A stretch of DNA of 64,000 bases. Source: Burkholderia sp. BCC0322. GTDB lineage: Bacteria > Pseudomonadota > Gammaproteobacteria > Burkholderiales > Burkholderiaceae. Both the position numbers and the translations under genes were made by a program. The stretch lies in assembly GCF_902833045.1 (NCBI RefSeq), contig NZ_CADFDU010000016.1, forward strand, positions 1 to 64,000. Direction: 5' to 3'. How positions within the stretch are numbered: the first letter of the stretch is position 1; the number at the start of each line of letters is the position of its first letter. Under the pieces are notes generated by a model. The model ran no database searches, had not been told where the DNA came from, and saw nothing but the letters and a program-made list of their open reading frames with translations. Positions 39,222 through 49,212 of the stretch are shown piece by piece.

Positions 39222-40772
39222 ATGAAACTGAACGAGCGCCTGTCCACCCTGCCGCGCGACATCGTCGCCGGCGTCGTCGTTTTCCTCGTCGCGCTGCCGC
39301 TATGTCTCGGCATCGCCAATGCTTCCGGCGTCGAGCCATTCGCCGGGCTCGTGTCCGGCATCGTCGGCGGCATCGTCGTCGCGCTGCTGAGCGGCTCGTC
39401 GCTGTCCGTCAGCGGGCCGGCCGCCGGCCTCGTCGTGATCGTCGTCGAAGGAATCGCGCAACTCGGCAGCTTTTCCGCGTTCCTGCTCGCGGTCCTGCTG
39501 TCCGGCGTACTGCAGTTCGGGTTCGGCATGCTGCGCGCCGGTCGTTTCGCCGCCTATGTGCCGTCGCCCGTCATCAAAGGCATGCTCGCCGCGATCGGGC
39601 TCCTGCTGATCGTGAAGCAGATTCCGTTCGCACTCGGTATCGGCGGCTCCGCCGCGCAATCGTTTGCGAATTGGCCAGGCCTGCCGGTCGCGTGGGCCGC
39701 GACGGCCATCGCGCTCGCGTCGCTCGCACTGCTGGTCGCATGGGACACGCCCGCGCTGCGCCGCTTCGTACTGGTGCGCTCGGTGCCGGCCCCGCTCGCC
39801 GTGGTCGTGCTGGGTATCGGCGCCACGCTCGCGCTGAGCGTCGTCGCACCGTCGGTTGCGCCGGGCGCCGCCCATCGCGTGACGCTGCCCGAACTCGGAT
39901 CGTTCGCGGCATTCGCGGCGTCGCTCAAGCATGCGGAGCTCGGCCCGAACTTCGCGCAGCTCGTCAATCCGGACGTGTGGCGCGTCGCGATCACGCTTGC
40001 GGTCGTCGCAAGCCTAGAGACGCTGCTGAGCCTCGAAGCAGTCGAGCAGATCGACCCGAAGCGCCGGCCGACCCAGCCCGACCGCGAACTCAAGGCCCAG
40101 GGCGTCGGCAATCTCGTCGCGGGTGTGGTCGGCGGGCTGCCGATCACGTCGGTGATCGTGCGCAGCTCGGTGAACGTCAATGCGGGCGCGCAAAGCCGGA
40201 TGTCGGCAATCGTGCACGGGATGCTGCTGCTCGCGAGCGTGTTCGCGCTCACCGGCCTGATCAACCTGATCCCGCTCGCGAGCCTGGCCGCGATCCTGAT
40301 CCACACCGGCTTCAAACTCGCGAAACCGGCGCTGTTCCGTTCGGTGATGAAACAGGGGCCGGCCGCGTTCGTGCCGTTCGCCGCGACGATCGCCGGCGTG
40401 CTCGCGGTCGACCTGCTGTTCGGCATCGCGCTCGGCCTTGCCTGCAGCGTGCTGGCAGTCGCCGTCGCGAACCTGAAGAGCCCCGTCACGCTCGCGCAGC
40501 ACGACGACCACTTCCTGCTGTCGTTCCGCAAGGACGTGTCGTTTCTCGGCAAGGTCCAGGTCAAGCACCACCTGCGGCACATTCCCGACCGGGCCGCGGT
40601 GATCATCGACGCGACGCGCGCCGACTACATCGACCACGACGTGCTCGAACTGCTCGACGCGTTCGTCGCCGATGCGCCGCGACGCGGCATCGCGGTCGAG
40701 TTCCGGCGGCGCAGCCCGGCGCCGCGCACGGCCTCGCGCCGCTGGCTGTTCCGCGCGCCGGCCGCAGAATGA
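39222..40772 (+). CDS. SulP family inorganic anion transporter (probable bicarbonate transporter)
   Basis: A 516-residue SulP protein with about ten to twelve membrane segments (LPRDIVAGVVVFLVALPLCLGIANASGVEPFAGL... near the N-terminus) and a short STAS-like C-terminal domain (AVIIDATRADYIDHDVLELLDAF). Many bacterial SulP proteins next to carbonic anhydrase genes carry bicarbonate with sodium; this is the likely role here. There is no clear ribosome binding site before the ATG at 39222, so translation may depend on the upstream gene. Confidence 0.88.
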   Translation: MKLNERLSTLPRDIVAGVVVFLVALPLCLGIANASGVEPFAGLVSGIVGGIVVALLSGSSLSVSGPAAGLVVIVVEGIAQLGSFSAFLLAVLLSGVLQFGFGMLRAGRFAAYVPSPVIKGMLAAIGLLLIVKQIPFALGIGGSAAQSFANWPGLPVAWAATAIALASLALLVAWDTPALRRFVLVRSVPAPLAVVVLGIGATLALSVVAPSVAPGAAHRVTLPELGSFAAFAASLKHAELGPNFAQLVNPDVWRVAITLAVVASLETLLSLEAVEQIDPKRRPTQPDRELKAQGVGNLVAGVVGGLPITSVIVRSSVNVNAGAQSRMSAIVHGMLLLASVFALTGLINLIPLASLAAILIHTGFKLAKPALFRSVMKQGPAAFVPFAATIAGVLAVDLLFGIALGLACSVLAVAVANLKSPVTLAQHDDHFLLSFRKDVSFLGKVQVKHHLRHIPDRAAVIIDATRADYIDHDVLELLDAFVADAPRRGIAVEFRRRSPAPRTASRRWLFRAPAAE

Positions 40773-40782
40773 GCGACGAATG

Positions 40783-40820
40783 AAAAACGCCCCGGCGGCG
40801 CAGGGCCGCACGGGGCGTTT
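40783..40820. terminator. Terminator shared by the SulP gene and leuA
   Basis: A 10-bp stem (AAACGCCCCG, 40785-40794, with CGGGGCGTTT, 40811-40820) with an inner GC-rich part. The minus strand ends in five T, the plus strand in three, so it is stronger for leuA. Confidence 0.65.
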
Positions 40821-40843
40821 CGGTGATGCGCAGCGCGCTGCGA

Positions 40844-42388
40844 TTATGAGCGCTGCGGATTGACCTTGTCGTCCTTCGAATGCAGCTTGTTCAGTGCGGA
40901 GATGTACGCCTTCGCGGATGCGGCGACGATGTCCGGATCGGTGCCGACGCCGTTGACGATCCGCCCGCTCTTCGACAGACGAACCGTCACTTCGCCCTGC
41001 GCCTGCGTGCCGGTCGTGATCGCGTTCACCGAGTACAGCAGCAGCTCGGAGCCGCTGCCGACTTCGCTCTCGATCGCATTGAACGTCGCGTCGACCGGAC
41101 CGTTACCGCGTGACTCGCCCGTCACTTCCTTGCCTTCGACCCCGAACACGACCTTCGCGTGCGGCTGCTCGCCCGTTTCCGAGTGCTGCGACAGCGACAC
41201 GAATTTGAAGTGCTCCTGCTCGTGCGCGAGCGCCGATTCCTCGGACACGATCGCGATGATGTCTTCGTCGAAGATCTCGGCCTTGCGGTCGGCCAGATCC
41301 TTGAAGCGCATGAACGCGGCATTCAGTTCGCTCTCGCTGTCGAGCGACACGCCGAGCTCCTGCAGGCGCTGCTTGAACGCGTTGCGGCCCGACAGCTTGC
41401 CGAGCACGATCTTGTTCGCGGTCCAGCCCACGTCTTCCGCGCGCATGATCTCGTAGGTGTCACGCGCCTTCAGCACGCCGTCCTGGTGGATGCCCGATGC
41501 GTGTGCGAACGCGTTCGCGCCGACCACCGCCTTGTTCGGCTGCACGACGAAACCGGTGATCTGCGACACGAGCTTCGACGTCGGCACGATCTGCGTCGTG
41601 TCGATGCCGACGTCGAGGCCGAAGTAGTCCTTGCGCGTCTTCACGGCCATCACGATTTCCTCGAGCGACGTATTGCCCGCGCGCTCGCCGAGACCGTTGA
41701 TCGTGCACTCGATCTGACGCGCGCCGCCGATCTTCACGCCGGCGAGCGAGTTCGCGACGGCCATCCCGAGGTCGTTGTGGCAGTGCACCGAGAAGATCGC
41801 CTTGTCCGAATTCGGAATGCGTTCGCGCAGCGTCTTCACGAGGTTGCCGTACAGCTCCGGTACGCCGTAGCCGACCGTGTCGGCGATGTTGATCGTCGTC
41901 GCACCTTCGGCAATCACGGCTTCCAGCACGCGGCACAGGAAGTCCAGGTCGGAGCGACTGCCGTCTTCCGGCGAAAACTCGACGTTGTCGGTGAACTTGC
42001 GCGCGAAACGCACCGCGAGGCGCGCCTGCTCGAACACCTGGTCGGGCGTCATCCGCAGCTTCTTCTCCATGTGCAGCGGCGACGTCGCGATGAACGTGTG
42101 GATCCGGAAGCTCTCGGCCGGCTTCAGCGCGTCGGCCGCACGCTGGATGTCCTTGTCGTTGGCACGCGCCAGCGAGCAGATCGTGCTGTCCTTCACGAGA
42201 CCGGCGATCGTGTGGATCGCGTCGAAATCGCCGTTCGAGCTGGCCGCGAAACCGGCCTCGATCACGTCGACCTTCATCCGCTCGAGGTGCTTCGCGATGC
42301 GGATTTTCTCTTCCTTCGTCATCGACGCACCGGGCGATTGTTCGCCGTCACGCAACGTCGTATCGAAAATGATCAGCTTGTCTGTCAT
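40844..42388 (-). CDS. leuA: 2-isopropylmalate synthase
   Basis: A 514-residue enzyme that condenses acetyl-CoA with 2-oxoisovalerate, the first committed step of leucine synthesis. The HMGL-like TIM barrel begins at [18 protein letters not shown] with the metal-binding Asp and the catalytic Arg; [20 protein letters not shown] carries the metal-binding histidines. The C-terminal regulatory domain that binds leucine is full length. TGGAG precedes the ATG. Its own promoter and a leucine-rich mini-gene lie upstream, and a terminator separates it from pssA. Confidence 0.97.
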   Translation of the reverse strand: MTDKLIIFDTTLRDGEQSPGASMTKEEKIRIAKHLERMKVDVIEAGFAASSNGDFDAIHTIAGLVKDSTICSLARANDKDIQRAADALKPAESFRIHTFIATSPLHMEKKLRMTPDQVFEQARLAVRFARKFTDNVEFSPEDGSRSDLDFLCRVLEAVIAEGATTINIADTVGYGVPELYGNLVKTLRERIPNSDKAIFSVHCHNDLGMAVANSLAGVKIGGARQIECTINGLGERAGNTSLEEIVMAVKTRKDYFGLDVGIDTTQIVPTSKLVSQITGFVVQPNKAVVGANAFAHASGIHQDGVLKARDTYEIMRAEDVGWTANKIVLGKLSGRNAFKQRLQELGVSLDSESELNAAFMRFKDLADRKAEIFDEDIIAIVSEESALAHEQEHFKFVSLSQHSETGEQPHAKVVFGVEGKEVTGESRGNGPVDATFNAIESEVGSGSELLLYSVNAITTGTQAQGEVTVRLSKSGRIVNGVGTDPDIVAASAKAYISALNKLHSKDDKVNPQRS

Positions 42389-42490
42389 GGGGGGCTCCAG
42401 GGCTCTTTATACGGAAGTCAAACGTAACGAGATCGCGCCACCGCTGGCGACGCTCAACAACAGACGAGGCTTGACGGGGGGCGAGAACGG

Positions 42491-42571
42491 TCAGCGCGGC
42501 AGGCGCGCCAAAGCTAGCGCGCGTAGCGGCGCACCGGCTAGAAGGAGGGAGAGGCGGGAAAATGCAGTCAT
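42491..42571 (-). CDS. Putative leuA leader peptide (26 codons, leucine-rich)
   Basis: An open frame of 26 codons plus TGA, 102 nt before leuA. It begins MTAFSRLSLLLAG and contains eight leucines, including a run of three; three of the eight use CTA, a very rare codon in this GC-rich genome, and the others use CTC (2), CTT, TTG and CTG. That is the signature of an attenuation leader whose ribosome stalls when charged tRNA-Leu is scarce. The ATG lies at or within about two bases of the start site predicted from TATAGT at 42579-42584, so it may be translated from a leaderless mRNA. No U-run terminator follows, only a 5-bp hairpin at 42436-42449, so the control step may be Rho or translation. 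Confidence 0.65.
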   Translation of the reverse strand: MTAFSRLSLLLAGAPLRALALARLPR

Positions 42572-42578
42572 GCCGACG

Positions 42579-42607
42579 ACTATAGCGGCATTCCGTTAGG
42601 TGCGCAA
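42579..42607 (-). promoter_or_regulatory. Probable leuA promoter
   Basis: On the minus strand there is TTGCGC (42602-42607), a 17-bp spacer and TATAGT (42579-42584). It lies between the pssA terminator and the leucine-rich mini-gene and points at both that frame and leuA. The -35 is weak. Confidence 0.55.
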
Positions 42608-42653
42608 TCGGACGGCACCCCGGGACTTCCAGCGGCCCGGTTCGAAAAAGGGG

Positions 42654-42685
42654 CAAAAGAAAACGGCGGCCCCAGGCCGCCGTTT
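42654..42685 (-). terminator. Terminator of pssA
   Basis: An 11-bp stem (AAACGGCGGCC with GGCCGCCGTTT, 42661-42685) with a 3-nt loop is followed on the minus strand by TCTTTTGCCCC. It makes leuA a separate transcription unit. Confidence 0.8.
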
Positions 42686-42703
42686 CCGGGCAAAAAACGC
42701 GCG

Positions 42704-43576
42704 TCAGTGATCGCGCTGCGACGAGCGCGCCGGATTCGCACGCCCGCGAATGGCCATGTAGGCCCAGAACACGTAGCCCGACAGCCCGTACAGCACGAAC
42801 AGGCAGAACAGCATCAGCGGCGGATCGGACGACACCAGCACGAACGCGACGACGACGAGCAGGATCGCCGCGAACGGCACGCGGTGCCGCACGTCGAGCG
42901 CCTTGCCACTGTAGAACGGCGCGTTCGACACCATCGTCACGCCCGCGTAGATCGTCAGCACGAACGCGACCCACGGCAGCCAGCCGAGCTTCATCGGCAC
43001 GCGGTTATCGGTAGCGAGCCACACGAAGCCCGCGATCAGCGCGGCGGCGGCCGGACTCGGCAGCCCCTGGAAGAAACGCTTGTCGACGACGCCGATGTTC
43101 GTATTGAAGCGCGCGAGCCGCAGCGCGGCGCCCGAGCAATAGACGAACGCGGCGAGCCAGCCCCAGCGGCCGAGATCCTTCAGCACCCACTCGTACATCA
43201 CGAGCGCGGGCGCGACGCCGAACGACACCATGTCCGACAGGCTGTCGAACTGCTCGCCGAACGCACTCTGCGTATGCGTCATGCGCGCGACGCGCCCGTC
43301 CATCCCGTCGAGCACCATCGCGACGAAAATCGCGATCGCGGCGATCTCGAAACGCACGTTCATCGCCTGCACGACCGCGAAGAAGCCGCAGAACAGCGCG
43401 GCGGTCGTGAACGCGTTCGGCAGCAGGTAGATGCCGCGCGTCTTCAGGAACCGCTGGCGCGCGGCGCGGCGGCTCTCGATGGGTACCGGATCGGCGGCCA
43501 TCCCCTTGTTGCGGCGGAACGGGCGTGGCGTCTGGCCGGCGCCGTTGCGCGGCCGACGCGGTTTGAATGCGGCCAT
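42704..43576 (-). CDS. pssA: CDP-diacylglycerol-serine O-phosphatidyltransferase
   Basis: A 290-residue integral membrane enzyme that makes phosphatidylserine. The CDP-alcohol phosphotransferase motif is complete (LDGMDGRVARMTHTQSAFGEQFDSLSD, with the DG..AR and G...D...D residues). An N-terminal cytosolic tail of about 50 residues is rich in Arg and Pro. Around six to eight membrane segments follow. It is 15 bp downstream of psd, the next enzyme of the same route. Confidence 0.95.
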   Translation of the reverse strand: MAAFKPRRPRNGAGQTPRPFRRNKGMAADPVPIESRRAARQRFLKTRGIYLLPNAFTTAALFCGFFAVVQAMNVRFEIAAIAIFVAMVLDGMDGRVARMTHTQSAFGEQFDSLSDMVSFGVAPALVMYEWVLKDLGRWGWLAAFVYCSGAALRLARFNTNIGVVDKRFFQGLPSPAAAALIAGFVWLATDNRVPMKLGWLPWVAFVLTIYAGVTMVSNAPFYSGKALDVRHRVPFAAILLVVVAFVLVSSDPPLMLFCLFVLYGLSGYVFWAYMAIRGRANPARSSQRDH

Positions 43577-43591
43577 CGTGCGCCCCGCCGC

Positions 43592-44236
43592 TTACTGTTC
43601 GAGCTCGGCGAGGATCGTCGACGACGCGTAGACCTTCTCGCCGATCGACACCTTCGCGCGGCTGCCGATCGGCAGGTACACGTCGACGCGCGAACCGAAG
43701 CGGATGAAGCCGTAGCGCTGGCCGCGCGACAGCGGCTCGCCGGCGCGCACGTAGCAGAGGATCCGGCGTGCGACGAGGCCGGCGATCTGCACGGCGGTGA
43801 CGGTCTTGCCGCTCGCCGTCTGGATCACGACCGCGTTGCGCTCGTTCTCGGTCGACGCCTTGTCGATCGCCGCGTTCAGGAACGCGCCCGGGAAGTACTC
43901 GACCTTGGAGATCGCGCCATCGACCGGCGAACGTTGCGAATGGACGTTGAAGACATTCATGAACACGCTGATCTTCAACGCTTCGCGGTTCGCGTACGGG
44001 TCTTGTGCGGTCTCGACCGCGACGATGCGGCCGTCCGCCGGGCACAGCACCGCGTTCGGCTGCGCCGGGATCGGACGCTGCGGATCGCGGAAGAACTGGA
44101 CGACGAAGACGAGCAGCAGCCAGAACGGCCACGCGAAGCCGAAGCCCCCGACGGCATGGATCAACAACGCGATGACGGCTGCAATCGCGATGAACGGCCA
44201 GCCTTCGCGCGCGATGATCGGATGAGGATAGTTCAT
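43592..44236 (-). CDS. psd: Phosphatidylserine decarboxylase (proenzyme, short type)
   Basis: A 214-residue proenzyme that turns phosphatidylserine into phosphatidylethanolamine. The GS self-cleavage site is in [13 protein letters not shown], where the Ser becomes the pyruvoyl group; two hydrophobic segments near the N-terminus ([26 protein letters not shown]) anchor it. It belongs to the short subclass. With pssA directly behind it the pair forms the phosphatidylethanolamine branch. Confidence 0.95.
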   Translation of the reverse strand: MNYPHPIIAREGWPFIAIAAVIALLIHAVGGFGFAWPFWLLLVFVVQFFRDPQRPIPAQPNAVLCPADGRIVAVETAQDPYANREALKISVFMNVFNVHSQRSPVDGAISKVEYFPGAFLNAAIDKASTENERNAVVIQTASGKTVTAVQIAGLVARRILCYVRAGEPLSRGQRYGFIRFGSRVDVYLPIGSRAKVSIGEKVYASSTILAELEQ

Positions 44237-44280
44237 GGATTCGTTCTGTGTTCGGTGAATTGCAAAGCCCGTAGGATAGC

Positions 44281-44320
44281 AAAAGCCGCCCGGGGCACTG
44301 CTGCCTTCGGGCGGCTTTTT
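44281..44320 (-). terminator. Terminator of ilvC
   Basis: A 12-bp stem (AAAAGCCGCCCG, 44281-44292, with CGGGCGGCTTTT, 44308-44319) between the ilvC stop and psd. A second GC-rich hairpin (44325-44348) lies closer to ilvC. Confidence 0.7.
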
Positions 44321-44363
44321 GGTACCGGCCCTCTATTCGAGGGGCCGGAACAGCACGCGGTGC

Positions 44364-45398
<1,035 letters not shown>

Positions 45399-45475
45399 TC
45401 AAAAATTCAACAATTTGTTCGGATGGAGTACTGCGGGCCGGGACTTGACGGCGCACCCGGCGTGCCCGTCTGGCA

Positions 45476-45967
45476 TCACACCTTCAGGATGCGCTCGCCG
45501 CGTCCGATGCCGGAGCTGCCGGTGCGCACGGTCTCCAGGATCGCGCCCGCGTCCAGCCCCTGGATGAATGCGTCGAGCTTGTCGCTCGCGCCCGTCAATT
45601 CGATCGTGTAGGTCTTTTCGGTCACGTCGATGATGCGGCCGCGGAAAATGTCCGCCATCCGCTTCATTTCTTCGCGCTCCTTGCCCACTGCACGTACCTT
45701 GATCAGCATCAGCTCGCGTTCGATGTGTGCACCGTCGGTCAGGTCCACCACTTTCACCACCTCGATCAGGCGGTTCAGATGCTTCGTGATCTGTTCGATC
45801 ACGTCGTCGGAGCCAATGGAAACGATGGTGAGCCGCGACAGCGATTGGTCTTCGGTCGGCGCCACCGTCAAGGTTTCAATGTTGTAGCCGCGTGCGGAAA
45901 ACAGACCGACCACGCGCGACAGCGCGCCCGGTTCGTTCTCCAGCAGGACGGAAATGATGTGTCTCAT
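45476..45967 (-). CDS. ilvH: Acetolactate synthase small (regulatory) subunit
   Basis: A 163-residue ACT-domain protein (MRHIISVLLENEPGALSRVVGLFSARGYNIETL) that binds valine and controls IlvB. The second, C-terminal domain is complete. The ATG at 45967 follows GGAAG; the open frame upstream is not family-like. It lies 112 bp after ilvB. Confidence 0.96.
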   Translation of the reverse strand: MRHIISVLLENEPGALSRVVGLFSARGYNIETLTVAPTEDQSLSRLTIVSIGSDDVIEQITKHLNRLIEVVKVVDLTDGAHIERELMLIKVRAVGKEREEMKRMADIFRGRIIDVTEKTYTIELTGASDKLDAFIQGLDAGAILETVRTGSSGIGRGERILKV

Positions 45968-46079
45968 GTTCGCTTCTTCCAGAATGTGTCCGTGTCGATT
46001 CACTCGCGCCGCGCGCTGCCGCGTGCCGCACCGCCCTTCGTGAAGGCGGCCGCATCGGGCTCAGGCGCGCGTCGCGCCG

Positions 46080-47846
46080 TTACAGATCTTCCGATCCGAG
46101 CAGCATCTCGGTGATGCCCTTGCCGGCCTGTACCATCGGCCAGACGTTTTCGGTCGGATCGGTCTGGAAGTCGAGAAACACGGTGCGGTCCTTCAGGCGC
46201 AGCGCTTCCTTCAGCGCCGGCTCCACATCCGAGGTCTTTTCGATCCGCATGCCGACATGGCCGTACGCTTCGGCAAGCTTCACGAAATCAGGCAGCGCAT
46301 CCATGTACGAATGCGAATAGCGCTTGCTGTATTCGATCTGCTGCCACTGGCGAACCATGCCGAGATAGCGGTTGTTCAGCGAAATGATCTTCACGGGCGT
46401 GTCGTACTGCAGGCAGGTCGACAGTTCCTGGATGCACATCTGGATCGAGCCTTCGCCCGTGATGCACAGCACGTCGTCGTCCGGGTGCGCCATCTTGACG
46501 CCCATCGCTGCCGGCAGGCCGAAGCCCATCGTGCCGAGGCCGCCGGAGTTGATCCAGCGACGCGGCTTGTTGAAACGATAGAACTGCGCCGCCCACATCT
46601 GGTGCTGGCCGACGTCCGAGCACACGAACGCATTGCCGTCCGTCAGCTCCCACGCCTTCTCGACCACGTACTGCGGCTTGATGATCTCGCTTTCGCGGTC
46701 GTATTTCAGGCAGTCCTTCGAGCGCCAGCCCTCGATGTCCTTCCACCATTGCGCGAGCGCCTCGGTGTCGGGGCCATGCTCGGCCGTCTGCAACTGCTCG
46801 ATCAGCTCCTTCAGCACTTCCTTCACGTCGCCGACGATCGGGATGTCGACCTTCACACGCTTCGAGATCGACGACGGGTCGATATCGATGTGGATGATCT
46901 TGCGCGGACGCGACGCGAAGTGCGCCGGATCGCCGATCACGCGGTCGTCGAAGCGGGCACCGATCGCGATCAGCACGTCGCAGTGCTGCATCGCCATGTT
47001 CGCTTCGTAAGTGCCGTGCATGCCGAGCATGCCGAGGAATTTCTTGTCCGACGCACGATAGCCGCCAAGGCCCATCAGCGTGTTCGTGACCGGATAGCCG
47101 AGCAGGTCCGCGAACTGGTTCAGTTCGCGCGACGCGTCAGCGAGGATGATGCCGCCACCCGTGTAGATGTACGGACGCTTCGCCGTCAGCAGCAGCGACA
47201 CGGCCTTGCGGATCTGGCCCGAATGGCCCTTCGAGACCGGGTTGTACGAACGCAGCGACACGCTCTTGACGGGCTCGTACTCGCACGGCGTCTTCGAGAT
47301 GTCCTTCGGGATGTCGATCAGCACCGGGCCCGGACGGCCGGTGCGGGCGATATAGAACGCCTTCTTGACGGTTTCCGCGAGGTCGCGCACATCCTTCACG
47401 AGGAAGTTGTGCTTCACGCACGGACGCGTGATGCCGACGGTGTCGCACTCCTGGAATGCATCCTGGCCGATCGCGGCCGTGGGCACCTGGCCGCTGATCA
47501 CGACCATCGGGATCGAATCCATGTACGCCGTGGCGATGCCGGTCACCGCGTTGGTGACACCGGGGCCCGACGTCACGAGACAGACGCCGACCTTGCCGGT
47601 GGAACGCGCATACGCATCGGCTGCGTGCACGGCCGCCTGTTCGTGGCGCACCAGCACGTGCTGAATCTTGTCCTGCTTGTAAAGCTCGTCGTAGATGTAG
47701 AGTACCGAGCCGCCGGGGTAGCCCCAGATGAATTCGACGTTTTCATCGGCCAGTGCCTTCATGAGCACGGTACCGCCGATGGAGTCGCTATCGGGAGGGC
47801 AATGGGGTTCCGACGTGGAGAATTCCGCGCTGGGCATGTTCATGTT
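46080..47846 (-). CDS. ilvB: Acetolactate synthase large (catalytic) subunit
   Basis: A 588-residue ThDP enzyme that makes 2-acetolactate from two pyruvates. The N-terminal domain has the catalytic Glu (VRHEQAAVHAADAYARSTG); the ThDP/Mg motif begins at ITGEGSIQMCIQEL and ends LNNRYLGMVRQWQQ; RCDVLIAIGARFDDRVIG-like text marks the middle FAD-type domain. AAAGG precedes the ATG at 47846; the longer upstream frame is not used by the family. First gene of the ilvBHC unit. Confidence 0.96.
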   Translation of the reverse strand, partial: NMNMPSAEFSTSEPHCPPDSDSIGGTVLMKALADENVEFIWGYPGGSVLYIYDELYKQDKIQHVLVRHEQAAVHAADAYARSTGKVGVCLVTSGPGVTNAVTGIATAYMDSIPMVVISGQVPTAAIGQDAFQECDTVGITRPCVKHNFLVKDVRDLAETVKKAFYIARTGRPGPVLIDIPKDISKTPCEYEPVKSVSLRSYNPVSKGHSGQIRKAVSLLLTAKRPYIYTGGGIILADASRELNQFADLLGYPVTNTLMGLGGYRASDKKFLGMLGMHGTYEANMAMQHCDVLIAIGARFDDRVIGDPAHFASRPRKIIHIDIDPSSISKRVKVDIPIVGDVKEVLKELIEQLQTAEHGPDTEALAQWWKDIEGWRSKDCLKYDRESEIIKPQYVVEKAWELTDGNAFVCSDVGQHQMWAAQFYRFNKPRRWINSGGLGTMGFGLPAAMGVKMAHPDDDVLCITGEGSIQMCIQELSTCLQYDTPVKIISLNNRYLGMVRQWQQIEYSKRYSHSYMDALPDFVKLAEAYGHVGMRIEKTSDVEPALKEALRLKDRTVFLDFQTDPTENVWPMVQAGKGITEMLLGSEDL

Positions 47847-48200
47847 GACCTTTCGAATTTTCGGCAAAAAATTGATCGGGTGCTCTCTGCCGGGCTTGTG
47901 GCTCGGGTTCAAGCGGCGCGTCCAGTTTGAAGGGCAGGCTTCTTGGGCCAGCCTCAAATGTGACTATCACTTCATGTTGCGAATCATTGACGATAGCGGG
48001 TCGCGAATGGGTCGTCAAGCAAAATATCCCGCAGCGCGTCATGGGCGCCGCCCGGCACCCCGCCGCCGCGGCTCGCGCGCAACGTGCGGCGCCCAACCCG
48101 GTGCCAAGCGGCGCGAAAATTTGATAGCATCCGCGGGTTTTACGAAATTTTTCGTCCTTTTTTACACCACGCAGCGGCCCGCAGCGCATACCTTCACGGA
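47847..48200. other. Divergent intergenic region between ilvB and the ECF sigma gene
   Basis: A 354-bp stretch without a gene. It holds the ilvB promoter (47990-48018) and an ilvB leader of about 135 nt. I searched the leader for an Ile/Val/Leu-rich mini-gene and found none. The right part, towards the sigma gene, is A/T-rich around 48115-48170 but shows no convincing ECF-type promoter. Confidence 0.6.
47990..48018 (-). promoter_or_regulatory. Promoter of ilvBHC
   Basis: On the minus strand there is TTGACG (48013-48018), a 17-bp spacer and TATCGT (47990-47995), 144 bp before the ilvB start. Confidence 0.65.
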
Positions 48201-48764
48201 ATGGCATCAGACAAGGAACTCGCCGACTTTCTGGCGGGCGTCGAAAGGCGCGCGTTCAAGCAGGCTGCGTACGCCGTGCGTGACGACGATGCGTCGCTCG
48301 ACATCGTGCAGGACGCAATGATCAAGCTTGCGGAGAAGTACGGCGACCGGCCGGCGGCCGAGTTGCCGCTGCTTTTTCAGCGGATCCTGCAAAACGCGAT
48401 CCACGACTGGTTCCGCCGGCAGAAAGTCCGCAACACGTGGGTCACGCTCTTCTCGTCGCTGAGCAACGCCGACGATGACGACTTCGACCCGCTCGAAACA
48501 CTCGAATCCGCGGACGACAACGTGGGCGTCGAGAGCAGCGAGCACCGTCTCGAACGAGAGCAGGTTCTGGCCCTGATCGACGAAGAAATCCAGAAGCTTC
48601 CGGCGCGTCAACGGGAAGCGTTCCTGATGCGTTATTGGGAAGATATGGATGTCGCCGAGACTGCCGCCGCAATGGGGTGCTCCGAGGGCAGCGTGAAGAC
48701 GCACTGCTCACGGGCCACCCACACGCTGGCGCACGCGCTCAAGGCCAAAGGAATCACGCTATGA
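48201..48764 (+). CDS. ECF-type RNA polymerase sigma factor
   Basis: A 187-residue sigma-70 family protein of the extracytoplasmic-function class. Region 2 is visible at about residues 20-75 (AVRDDDASLDIVQDAMIKLAEKY... LQNAIHDWFRRQKVRN) and region 4 at about 127-183 (LPARQREAFLMRYWEDMDVAETAAAMGCSEGSVKTHCSRA). Region 3 is missing, as in the class; an acidic linker (NADDDDFDPLETLESADD) joins the two. Its stop overlaps the start of the DUF3619 gene (ATGA), typical of a sigma/anti-sigma pair, though no ASD or zinc anti-sigma motif is seen in the partner. Confidence 0.9.
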   Translation: MASDKELADFLAGVERRAFKQAAYAVRDDDASLDIVQDAMIKLAEKYGDRPAAELPLLFQRILQNAIHDWFRRQKVRNTWVTLFSSLSNADDDDFDPLETLESADDNVGVESSEHRLEREQVLALIDEEIQKLPARQREAFLMRYWEDMDVAETAAAMGCSEGSVKTHCSRATHTLAHALKAKGITL

Positions 48765-49186
48765 GCTCCGCTCCCGCAAATCGAGAATACGAATTCGCGT
48801 TGAAGGTGCGCCGCGCGCTGGACGAGCGCGCGGCCGACCTGCCTGCCGCGACCACCGACCGTCTGGCCGTCGCCCGCCGGGCTGCGCTCGCGCGCAAGAA
48901 GCCCGAGGCCGCGACCGTGCCGGTGTTCGTGCCGGCCTTCGCCGGCGCGGCCGGTGCGTACGGCACGGCACCCGCGAGCCGCCCGCAGGCGTCGTTCGCG
49001 CGCCGCCTGCTGCGCGCGTGGCCGCTGGCGCTGCTGCTCGCAGGGCTCGTCGGCATCGCCTACTGGGAAGACATGCAGCGCACCGCCGAACTCGCCGACA
49101 TCGACGCGGCGATGCTCAGCGACGACCTGCCGCTCAACGCGTATCTCGATCACGGGTTCAACGCGTATCTGTCGCGCGCTCACTAA
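48761..49186 (+). CDS. DUF3619 family single-pass membrane protein (candidate anti-sigma factor)
   Basis: A 141-residue protein: about 85 cytosolic residues rich in Arg and Ala, one membrane segment (AWPLALLLAGLVGIAYW, about 87-104), and a short C-terminal tail outside. I recognise it as DUF3619, always found behind this sigma factor in relatives. Size, topology and the four-base overlap with the sigma gene are those of anti-sigma factors; the role is inferred, as I see no known anti-sigma domain. Confidence 0.75.
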   Translation: MSSAPANREYEFALKVRRALDERAADLPAATTDRLAVARRAALARKKPEAATVPVFVPAFAGAAGAYGTAPASRPQASFARRLLRAWPLALLLAGLVGIAYWEDMQRTAELADIDAAMLSDDLPLNAYLDHGFNAYLSRAH

Positions 49187-49212
49187 CAGACAATAACGAG
49201 GGGATCGCACGG

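Noticed and set aside
42436-42449. Attenuator terminator between the leucine-rich mini-gene and leuA
   Set aside because: The CGCCA-CCGC-TGGCG hairpin is only 5 bp and is not followed by a T run on the leuA strand, so it cannot be called an intrinsic terminator.
47846-47990. Possible Ile/Val/Leu leader peptide before ilvB
   Set aside because: The only short frame (ATG ATT CGC AAC ATG AAG TGA) starts at or before the predicted transcription start and has a single Ile; no cluster of branched-chain codons exists in the leader.
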